From an uncultured Flavobacteriales bacterium (lineage in GTDB: Bacteria > Bacteroidota > Bacteroidia > Flavobacteriales_D > Crocinitomicaceae), in the NCBI GenBank assembly GCA_937876195.1, contig CALEIK010000035.1:1-64000 (forward strand): 64,000 nt of DNA. The letters run 5' to 3'. The notes beneath the pieces are model-generated. The model worked only from the letters and a program-made list of their open reading frames with translations. It did no database searches and was not told the DNA's origin. Positions 35,012 to 42,068 of the stretch are shown in pieces. The stretch's first letter is position 1. The number at the start of each line of letters is the position of its first letter. A program made the translations under genes and the position numbers.

Positions 35012-35750
35012 ATATATACTTGCACTGATAACCTGCCTGTTGTTCACTGAAGTAAATGCTCAGTACGACGGGAAAGGTAGAGATGAAATTTCGCGCTTTC
35101 GTCCCGGAGCATTTTGGTTTTACACAGGTGTGCGACCAGGAGAGGAGGGCAGACCTCGTAAATACGACCGACTAATTTTCGACCTTACGTACAACGACTG
35201 GATCGGTGACCGAGATGTATTCAAGAACCATTGGGCGTCGCTTGGTTTGAATACCAATGTGATGTTTGATATTCCGCTAACAAAAGGAAATACGGTAGCA
35301 CTTGGAGTTGGCGTTTCTCACCAATTTACAACGATTCGACATAACGCTAACCTAGTCCCAGATGCGGTAGAGAAGACCACGACTTTTTACGCAAAAGATT
35401 CTAGCGATGTCTTTTCACGGAGTTCATTGACGGGGAACAGCTTTTCCGTTCCGATTGAATTGAGATTCAGAAAAGCGAGCTGGAAACACTTTAAGATTCA
35501 TTTGGGGGGTAAAATTGGTTATCAGGCCACGATGAATTCTAAGTACCGTATCCACTCGAATGGATACAAACAAATCCTAAAGAGCAATGAATTTTATGAC
35601 GTAAATCGCCTCATTTATTCGGCACATGTGCGCATTGGAATGAGAAATTGGGCGCTTTTTGCAAGTTATAATTTCAATACCTTATTTTCCAATAAACAGA
35701 GCACACAATTGAATCTCGTTCAGATGGGATTGAGTCTCTCACTTTATTAA
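35004..35750 (+). CDS. Predicted outer-membrane beta-barrel protein
   Basis: The 248-residue product has a signal peptide (1-19, ending TEVNAQ), then alternating aromatic/polar strands (LIFDLTYNDWIG, VALGVGVSHQFTTI, FKIHLGGKIGYQ, WALFASYNFNTLF) and a final strand MGLSLSLY. This looks like a PorT/OmpA-type eight-stranded barrel. Similar small barrels are abundant in Bacteroidota, and the function of this one is unknown. It overlaps galE by 8 nt and ends 9 nt before tatD. Confidence 0.8.
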   Translation: MIKYILALITCLLFTEVNAQYDGKGRDEISRFRPGAFWFYTGVRPGEEGRPRKYDRLIFDLTYNDWIGDRDVFKNHWASLGLNTNVMFDIPLTKGNTVALGVGVSHQFTTIRHNANLVPDAVEKTTTFYAKDSSDVFSRSSLTGNSFSVPIELRFRKASWKHFKIHLGGKIGYQATMNSKYRIHSNGYKQILKSNEFYDVNRLIYSAHVRIGMRNWALFASYNFNTLFSNKQSTQLNLVQMGLSLSLY

Positions 35751-35759
35751 GTTGATCGA

Positions 35760-36533
35760 ATGTTTATTGATACACACACACATCTTTTTGTAGAGGAGTT
35801 TAACGAAGACAGAGATCTTGTCGTCAAACGAGCAATAAATGCTGGTGTTGAGATGATGTTATTGCCCAATATTGACGTCGACACCATTGAAGCGATGCAT
35901 CAGTTGACACAAGCGTTTCCAAAAAATTGTTTCCCAATGATGGGGCTTCATCCGGGTTCTGTGGACGAGCTGTGGGAAAGTAAGCTTGAAACGATTCGCA
36001 CACATTTGTTTTCTGGAAAGTATGTGGCCGTTGGTGAAATTGGAATGGACCTTTATTGGGACAAAACACACATCGAGGCGCAGAAGAAGGTCTTTAGAAC
36101 GCAAATCGAGTGGGCGAAGGAATTGAAATTACCGATTGTTATCCATGCGCGCGAAGCATTTCAGGAAATTTTTGAGATTGTGGATGAATTGAACGATGAG
36201 AGATTGTTTGGCGTATTCCACTGTTTCACAGGAACTGCGGAAGATGCAGCAAAGATTATTGGATACGGCGGATTTAAATTGGGCTTGGGAGGCGTGCTGA
36301 CCTATAAGAATGCCAAATTGGACGAATCGCTCAAAGATGTTCCGTTGGAGCATATTGTGCTTGAAACTGATTCACCTTACCTTCCCCCAGTTCCACATCG
36401 TGGGAAGCGCAATGAAAGTGTGTATCTTTTGCACGTAGCTGAGAAATTGGCGGAAATTTACCAATGCCCATTGAAACAAATAGAGGAACAAACAACAAAA
36501 AATGCAGTTGAATTGTTTCAGCTAGACAGATAA
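35760..36533 (+). CDS. tatD: TatD family metal-dependent hydrolase
   Basis: This 257-residue TIM-barrel enzyme has all TatD metal-site motifs: FIDTHTHL (His6, His8), GEIGMDLYWD, IVIHAREAF, FHCFTG and LETDSPYLPP. Members act as 3'-5' exonucleases on DNA or RNA, or as D-aminoacyl-tRNA deacylase-like enzymes; the substrate is not decidable here. It lies between the barrel gene and the asparaginase gene with 9-10 nt gaps, an order also seen in other Bacteroidota. Confidence 0.93.
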   Translation: MFIDTHTHLFVEEFNEDRDLVVKRAINAGVEMMLLPNIDVDTIEAMHQLTQAFPKNCFPMMGLHPGSVDELWESKLETIRTHLFSGKYVAVGEIGMDLYWDKTHIEAQKKVFRTQIEWAKELKLPIVIHAREAFQEIFEIVDELNDERLFGVFHCFTGTAEDAAKIIGYGGFKLGLGGVLTYKNAKLDESLKDVPLEHIVLETDSPYLPPVPHRGKRNESVYLLHVAEKLAEIYQCPLKQIEEQTTKNAVELFQLDR

Positions 36534-36543
36534 TTTGAAGGAG

Positions 36544-37566
36544 ATGAATCAGAAAGCGAACATACTTGTCATATACACTGGAGGTACTATTGGGATGATG
36601 AAAGATCCTGAGACGGCTCAGCTGAAAAGTGTCGACTTCAATTTGATTTACAACCATGTTCCTGAATTGAAACGCTTGAATGTTGATTTGGAGACAATCA
36701 GCTTTGAACACCCAATTGATTCTTCAGAAATAAGCACCGAAAACTGGAAGGCATTGGCGACAATTATCTTTGAGCGCTATGCCCAATTTGATGGTTTCGT
36801 CGTGTTGCACGGTTCTGATACGATGGCATATTCGGCATCGGCATTGAGTTTCATGTTTAATGGATTGAAGAAACCAATTATTTTCACGGGATCACAACTC
36901 CCGATTGGAACCATTCGCACTGACGGCAAGGAGAACTTGATCACAGCCATTGAAATTGCTGTAGCGAAAAACAGCCATGGGGCTCCATTGATTCAAGAAG
37001 TTGCAGTATACTTCGATTATCAACTGTTCAGAGGAAATCGTTGCACCAAAGATTCAGCGGAGAATTTTGAAGCATTTCGCTCACCGAATTTTGTTCCCTT
37101 GGGTGTCGCTGGTGTGCACATTGTCTACAACGAAGATAAATTTTACCGTACGAGAAGTCAAGATTTCACGGTGAATATGGACATCAACACAAAGGTTGTT
37201 CTGTTGAAGCTATACCCAGGAATTGACTTTGAATTGTACAAGGGACTTTTTGACCCAAACAACGTCAGTGCCGTTATCCTTGAAACATTTGGAGCAGGAA
37301 ACGCGCCAACATCAACCGTTTTTAAGGAACTTTTGAATGATTTTATTGGAAAAGGTGGAATTGTACTCAACATTACGCAATGCAATTCGGGCAGTGTTAA
37401 GCAGGGCATGTACGCCACAAGTGCTGTGTTTAATGACCTCGGTGTCATCAGCGGTTTGGACATGACCACCGAAGCCGCTGTCACCAAAATGATGTGCTTA
37501 CTCAATCGACCAAATACCAAAGAGCTGTTGGCGCAAGATTTACGCGGTGAGCTAACTGTGGTTTAA
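36544..37566 (+). CDS. ansA: Type I L-asparaginase
   Basis: Asparaginase hydrolyses L-asparagine to aspartate and ammonia. The 340-residue protein carries both active-site signatures: YTGGTIGM (residues 11-18, nucleophile threonine) and VLHGSDTMAYSASAL (about 85-99). It has no signal peptide, so a cytosolic type I enzyme is likely. The ATG at 36544 is preceded by an AAGGAG stretch at 36538-36543, too close for a classical Shine-Dalgarno. An in-frame TTG at 36535 would add three codons. Confidence 0.93.
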   Translation: MNQKANILVIYTGGTIGMMKDPETAQLKSVDFNLIYNHVPELKRLNVDLETISFEHPIDSSEISTENWKALATIIFERYAQFDGFVVLHGSDTMAYSASALSFMFNGLKKPIIFTGSQLPIGTIRTDGKENLITAIEIAVAKNSHGAPLIQEVAVYFDYQLFRGNRCTKDSAENFEAFRSPNFVPLGVAGVHIVYNEDKFYRTRSQDFTVNMDINTKVVLLKLYPGIDFELYKGLFDPNNVSAVILETFGAGNAPTSTVFKELLNDFIGKGGIVLNITQCNSGSVKQGMYATSAVFNDLGVISGLDMTTEAAVTKMMCLLNRPNTKELLAQDLRGELTVV

Positions 37567-37697
37567 AAATAAAAGAAAACGAATCGCCCTTCGAATTCAA
37601 TTGAATTAGTAATTTAGCGTCCTCAAAAGTAAAAGGAGAGGTGGTCCCGAAGTTTCGGGAAACGCGCGGCCTTAATGGAAAGCGTGCAACAATATAC

Positions 37698-37782
37698 GGA
37701 GAGGTGGCAGAGTGGCTGAACGCGCACGCTTGGAAAGCGTGTTTACGGAAACGTAACGGGGGTTCGAATCCCCCTCTCTCCG
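37698..37782 (+). tRNA. tRNA-Ser (anticodon GGA)
   Basis: An 85-nt cloverleaf is visible. The acceptor stem is GGAGAGG (37698-37704) with TCTCTCC (37775-37781), and G37782 is the discriminator. The anticodon loop TTGGAAA sits between CACGC and GCGTG and holds GGA, which reads UCC/UCU serine codons. A long variable arm (TTACG with CGTAA) and a T-arm GGGGG-TTCGAAT-CCCCC complete it. The CCA end is not encoded. Confidence 0.96.
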
Positions 37783-37789
37783 CAAGACC

Positions 37790-37830
37790 AAAAGTCTGTT
37801 TTCAACGTCAGTTGAAAACAGACTTTTTCC
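37790..37830 (+). terminator. Terminator of tRNA-Ser
   Basis: A perfect 16-17-bp stem (about 37790-37806 with 37811-37827) with loop GTCA and a T-rich 3' side follows the tRNA by 8 nt. The first arm overlaps AAGACCAAAAGTC (37785-37797), the exact reverse complement of a segment found in each downstream tandem repeat. Confidence 0.9.
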
Positions 37831-37845
37831 TTTCATGGAACAGCC

Positions 37846-38345
37846 AAGACCCCGTCTTGAGCTGAGCAATGAAATGAAAAAGTCATCAGCGCTTCAGCGA
37901 TGAAAGAGACTTTTGGTCTTGAATATCCCCCTTCGGGGATCACGGAGTAATCCAATATCCAATTAAGCGATTAAGACCCCGTCTTGAGCTGGATTATGAA
38001 ATGAAAAAGTCATCAGCGCTTCAGCGATGAAAGAGACTTTTGGTCTTGAATATCCCCCTTCGGGGATCACGGAGTAATCCAATATCCAATTAAGCGATTA
38101 AGACCCCGTCTTGAGCTGGATTATGAAATGAAAAAGTCATCAGCGCATCAGCGATGAAAAGGACTTTTGGTCTTGAACCTCCCCCCCTTTGGGATCACGC
38201 AGTAATCCCAAGATTCTTCAAATCATAAAGACCCCGTCTTGAGCTGAGCAATGAAATGAAAAAGTCATCAGCGCTTCAGCGATGAAAGAGACTTTTGGTC
38301 TTGAACTTCCCCCCTTCGGGGATCACGTAGTAATCCCATTTAACG
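37846..38345 (+). repeat. Four tandem ~127-nt structured repeats downstream of tRNA-Ser
   Basis: Four units start at 37846, 37973, 38100 and 38228 (spacings 127, 127 and 128). Each begins AAGACCCCGTCTTGAGCTG, carries AAAAAGTCATCAGCGC, then GACTTTTGGTCTT, a C-run/TTC/G-run hairpin and ends near CACGnAGTAATCC. Within a unit AAGACC can pair with GGTCTT and AAAAGTC with GACTTTT, giving nested stems. Copies 1 and 4 share a GAGCAATG variant and copies 2 and 3 share GGATTATG. No T-run or protein-coding frame of normal size is present. The stretch from 38346 to 38453 shows nothing further that I can assign. Confidence 0.85.
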
Positions 38346-38453
38346 TTCTTTAGCAATTTCACTAGTGTTTTCAGCACTTTTGCTTCGATATTTTCGTTAT
38401 ATTATTAGCAAATCATTGAGTCGCACAACGCGACAAACTAAAAATTGAATTTT

Positions 38454-38483
38454 CCGATGGAATCAACTATTTGGTTCCATCGG
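38454..38483 (+). promoter_or_regulatory. 5' leader hairpin
   Basis: A 13-bp stem (38454-38466 with 38471-38483, one G-T pair) with loop CTAT lies 35 nt before the start of the next gene. It lacks a T-run on either strand, so it is more likely an mRNA leader structure than a terminator. A small GTCGC/GCGAC hairpin lies just upstream. Confidence 0.55.
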
Positions 38484-38517
38484 TCAAAATAAATAGAAAT
38501 ATTAAATATCAAACATC

Positions 38518-39579
38518 ATGAAAGCATTTATCTTATTTCTCGGACTTATCGCATTTTCATTCTCCAGTTTGTCTTCACCTGTGGATGGTAAATTACCAGG
38601 AGACAATTTGGATTTAAACGCGGTACTGGAATTATTTAAAAAATCGAAGAATCTAGAGGATTTTGAACGAGAGTTAAACTCGGAAAAATCAAAAGTAAAC
38701 AACCTTGACTTAAACGACGATGGTTTTGTCGACTATATCCGTGTGGTGAACTATTCCAGTGGAAATATACATTTGGTGACACTTCAGGTGGCATTTAGCG
38801 CAAATGATATCCAGGACGTTGCGGTAATTCATTTAGACAAACCAGACGACAACAATACCGTTGTTCAGATTGTTGGTGACGAAGCCTTATATGGTCGAGA
38901 TTACATCATTGAACCCAGAACGGAGTCAGATAGAATGGCGGCGAATGTGAGTCATTGGCCAACTGTACAATATATGTATGGTCCACAATATGTTATTTGG
39001 GTTTCTCCATGGTACTATGGGTTTTACCCGCACTGGCACAATCCATGGAGACCTTACCCATGGGATATGTATTACGGATACGTGTATCCTTATTATGGGT
39101 ATTACAGACCATGTGGTTTTTACCGATCGTATCATGCACATACGTTCTATTACAAAAACAAGAATTATTCAAAAACGTACTATCAAAGTCAAAAACATAT
39201 TGCAGCGCAAAGCACCTTGCCAAAACATAAGCAAGCAGCGAAAGTTGGTTCAGCGACAATGAGTACAGGCAAACCAGTAAATCCTCATGCGACAAACAAA
39301 CCTGTGTCATTGGAACGTGATGTTACTAAACCTGTCGGAAGTGCAGAGAGAAATCCTGTCAACCGTCCCCATCATTCCAACACGGTAAAGCCTACACGTG
39401 TAAATCCGACAATGAACAATCCGAATCCTGTGAGACAGCCACGTGTGAGTCCGCGTACATCTCCACAGAGAAGTCCCCAAATAAGACCGACTCCAACACC
39501 TCAGAGAAATCCACAGGTGCGTCCGAGTTCACCTCCGCGAAGTAAGCCAATACGTACGGCACCGCAAAAGAGACCTTAA
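38518..39579 (+). CDS. Secreted protein with Tyr/Trp/His-rich centre and basic Pro-rich tail
   Basis: The 353-residue product has a signal peptide (1-19 or so, LIAFSFSSLSS). An N-terminal domain (25-140) contains a Ca-loop-like DLNDDGFVDY (about 63-72). Residues of roughly 145-220 are very rich in Tyr, Trp, Pro and His (PWYYGFYPHWHNPWRPYPW). The tail (about 245-353) is basic and rich in Pro, Asn and Thr. Proteins of this layout occur in Bacteroidota but have no known function; the aromatic block could bind metal, glycan or cell wall. A leader hairpin precedes it and a terminator follows. Confidence 0.75.
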   Translation: MKAFILFLGLIAFSFSSLSSPVDGKLPGDNLDLNAVLELFKKSKNLEDFERELNSEKSKVNNLDLNDDGFVDYIRVVNYSSGNIHLVTLQVAFSANDIQDVAVIHLDKPDDNNTVVQIVGDEALYGRDYIIEPRTESDRMAANVSHWPTVQYMYGPQYVIWVSPWYYGFYPHWHNPWRPYPWDMYYGYVYPYYGYYRPCGFYRSYHAHTFYYKNKNYSKTYYQSQKHIAAQSTLPKHKQAAKVGSATMSTGKPVNPHATNKPVSLERDVTKPVGSAERNPVNRPHHSNTVKPTRVNPTMNNPNPVRQPRVSPRTSPQRSPQIRPTPTPQRNPQVRPSSPPRSKPIRTAPQKRP

Positions 39580-39585
39580 TACATG

Positions 39586-39634
39586 AATGATTCCCAGTTT
39601 CGCTTTTCTTGTTGAATCTGGGAATCATTTTTAT
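39586..39634 (+). terminator. Rho-independent terminator
   Basis: AATGATTCCCAG (39586-39597) pairs with CTGGGAATCATT (39618-39629), a perfect 12-bp stem with a 20-nt loop, followed by T-rich sequence. It separates the aromatic-rich protein gene from era. Confidence 0.8.
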
Positions 39635-39704
39635 TGCTTTTAGCCCCTCAGATTCCCTTCTAATCAATTAAAATTCCGTTACTTTGCACTTCTAATTTGT
39701 AGAA

Positions 39705-40580
39705 ATGGCGCATAAATCAGGTTTTGTGAATATTGTTGGAAGTCCAAATGTTGGTAAATCAACGTTGATGAATCGTTTGGTGGGAGAAAAACTATCGATT
39801 GTTACATCTAAGGCGCAAACAACACGTCACAGAATCCTTGGGATCGTCAACGATGATGATCATCAAATTGTATTTTCAGATACCCCAGGTGTTGTCAATG
39901 CATCGTATAAGTTGCATGAGAACATGATGGAATATGTCAATGCGTCAATTTCAGATGCTGATGTTTTACTTTTTATTACCGATATTAAAGAAACGGAGAT
40001 GAATCACAAGGAGACACTAGAGCGCATTCAACGCTTAAAAGTGCCTGTTTTGTGTTTGATCAATAAAATGGATCTTTCCGACCAAGAAAATGTAAAGGAA
40101 AAATTGGAATACTGGCAATCACGCTTACCCAATGCCAACGTTTTCCCAATTTCAGCACTGCACGGTTTTAATATTGATGGTGTATGGGAAGAAATTCTAA
40201 AGAATATTCCAGAGAGCCCACCTTATTTTGATAAAGATGCGATATCAGATCGACCTATGCGATTCTTTATTTCTGAAATGATTCGTGAAAAGATCTTTAT
40301 TCACTGCAAAAAGGAAATTCCTTATTCATGCCAAGTAGAAATTGAAGAATACCTTGAAGAGGAAAATATTGTGCGCATACGTGCCATCATAATTGTAGAA
40401 CGCGATTCTCAAAAGGGAATTATCATTGGCAAGGGTGGAGAGATGTTGAAACGCATCGGACGAGAAGCGCGCATTGAAATGGAAAAATTTATTGATAAAA
40501 AAGTGTTTTTGGAGAGCTTTGTGAAAGTCGACAAGGATTGGAGAGGATCTGAGCAAAAACTGAAGAAATACGGGTATTAG
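39705..40580 (+). CDS. era: GTPase Era
   Basis: Era binds the 3' end of 16S rRNA and helps mature the 30S subunit. The 291-residue protein has the G1 box GSPNVGKST (residues 12-20), an SKAQTTRHRI switch, the DTPG box, the NKMD box and a C-terminal KH domain (about 195-290) with the GIIIGKGGEMLKRIG loop. Length is normal. The product acts in the cytosol. It precedes der by 80 nt, a gap that contains a short microsatellite. Confidence 0.97.
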   Translation: MAHKSGFVNIVGSPNVGKSTLMNRLVGEKLSIVTSKAQTTRHRILGIVNDDDHQIVFSDTPGVVNASYKLHENMMEYVNASISDADVLLFITDIKETEMNHKETLERIQRLKVPVLCLINKMDLSDQENVKEKLEYWQSRLPNANVFPISALHGFNIDGVWEEILKNIPESPPYFDKDAISDRPMRFFISEMIREKIFIHCKKEIPYSCQVEIEEYLEEENIVRIRAIIIVERDSQKGIIIGKGGEMLKRIGREARIEMEKFIDKKVFLESFVKVDKDWRGSEQKLKKYGY

Positions 40581-40605
40581 AATTACGAATTACGAATTAC
40601 GAATT
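40580..40605. repeat. 7-nt microsatellite
   Basis: GAATTAC is repeated three times and followed by GAATT between era and der. Runs of this kind occur between Bacteroidota genes. The rest of the gap has two related TTTGAACT/TTGAACTT motifs and no other signal. Confidence 0.8.
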
Positions 40606-40660
40606 GAAAATTCTACCACCACTTTGAACTATTGAACTTTTCACACTTTGAACTTATAAT

Positions 40661-41971
40661 ATGAGCAATATAATCGCAATAGTTGGACGTCCCAACGTGG
40701 GTAAATCAACCCTTTTTAATCGACTTACTGAGTCACAAACGGCTATCGTTAAAGAGGTGAGTGGAGTTACGCGCGACCGAATTTATGGTAGAGGTGAGTG
40801 GAATGGGATTGACTTTTCGGTGATTGATACTGGTGGTTATGTAAAAGGCTCAGACGATATTTTTGAAGAGGAAATTCGCAAACAGGTTGAAATAGCAATC
40901 GATGAAGCGAATGTCATTGTCTTTATGCTCGATGTCACAACTGGCATTGTCGACTTGGATGAGGTTGTCGCACAGCTTTTGAGAAAGGCGAAGAAAAAAG
41001 TTTTCATTGTTGCCAACAAGGTCGATAATACCCAGAGATTTGGATTGTCTGCCGAATTTTGGTCACTTGGATTGGGTGAAGTGTTTGATCTATCCGCAAC
41101 GAACGGAAGCGGTACAGGTGAATTACTTGACGAAATTGTGAAAGAATTCGACGTCAATGATTCAACGGTGCGAGAAGGAGATGATTTACCGCACATCGCG
41201 GTGATCGGAAAGCCAAACGTTGGAAAATCGTCATTGGTCAATGCGTTGACGGGAGAAGAGCGAAACATTGTCACGAATATATCTGGAACAACAAGAGATA
41301 CAATCAACACACGGTACAACGCCTATGGATTTGATTTCATGCTGATTGATACCGCAGGAATTCGTAAAAAGGCCAAGGTGACAGAGGATATTGAGTACTA
41401 CTCGGTTTTAAGATCTGTTCGTGCCATTGAAAATTCCGATGTGTGTATTTTTATGATCGACGCTGAGGAGGGAATTCAGAAGCAAGATTTGAATATTTTT
41501 TACATCATCGAAAAGAATTCAAAGGGAGTTGTTGTTTTGGTGAACAAGTGGGACCTGGTAGAGAAGGACCACAAAACAATGCTTGCATACGAAGAAAAAA
41601 TTCGTGAACAACTGGCTCCTTTTAACGATGTTCCGATTATTTTCACTTCAACAGTGACGAAACAACGGATTCATAAAGCGCTTGAATCGGCGATGGAAGT
41701 GTACGAAAATCGTATCCGCAAAATCCCAACATCGGAAATCAATGAAGTGATGCTGCCAATTATTGAAGGTACACCGCCACCCTCAACGAAAGGAAAATAT
41801 ATCAAAATAAAATACGTGCAACAGTTGCCCACGCATTCTCCTGCCTTTGCATTTTTCTGTAATTTACCGCAGTATATTCCAGATAGCTATAAGCGATTTT
41901 TAGAGAATCGACTCAGAGAAGAATTTCATTTTACTGGGGTTCCAATTAAGATATTTTTCCGAAAGAAGTAA
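40661..41971 (+). CDS. der: Ribosome biogenesis GTPase Der
   Basis: Der (EngA) is a tandem GTPase that helps assemble the 50S subunit. The 436-residue protein shows two G domains: GRPNVGKST (8-16) with DTGGY, and GKPNVGKSS (about 183-191) with DTAGIRKKAKV and NKWD. A C-terminal KH-like domain follows (about 350-436). All motifs are intact and the length is normal. The gap after the stop (97 nt) contains a small hairpin GCACA-TATT-TGTGC near 42029. Confidence 0.97.
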   Translation: MSNIIAIVGRPNVGKSTLFNRLTESQTAIVKEVSGVTRDRIYGRGEWNGIDFSVIDTGGYVKGSDDIFEEEIRKQVEIAIDEANVIVFMLDVTTGIVDLDEVVAQLLRKAKKKVFIVANKVDNTQRFGLSAEFWSLGLGEVFDLSATNGSGTGELLDEIVKEFDVNDSTVREGDDLPHIAVIGKPNVGKSSLVNALTGEERNIVTNISGTTRDTINTRYNAYGFDFMLIDTAGIRKKAKVTEDIEYYSVLRSVRAIENSDVCIFMIDAEEGIQKQDLNIFYIIEKNSKGVVVLVNKWDLVEKDHKTMLAYEEKIREQLAPFNDVPIIFTSTVTKQRIHKALESAMEVYENRIRKIPTSEINEVMLPIIEGTPPPSTKGKYIKIKYVQQLPTHSPAFAFFCNLPQYIPDSYKRFLENRLREEFHFTGVPIKIFFRKK

Positions 41972-42068
41972 TGTTCTGGCGGTCAATATCATATTAAAAT
42001 AGTATTTGTTTGGTAGTTTAAAATAAAATGCACATATTTGTGCAACCAAACTATTATAACATTTCATT

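Noticed and set aside
37641..37865. Open frame across tRNA-Ser on the + strand
   Set aside because: It reads straight through a clear tRNA and its terminator, so it is a chance frame.
37870..38290. A 9-codon frame (ATG to TGA, MKKSSALQR-like) in each tandem repeat
   Set aside because: The frame is very short, has no ribosome binding signal, and its conservation follows from the repeats being near-identical.
37846..38345. CRISPR array
   Set aside because: The units are ~127 nt, directly adjoining and without unique spacers, and no cas genes are near.
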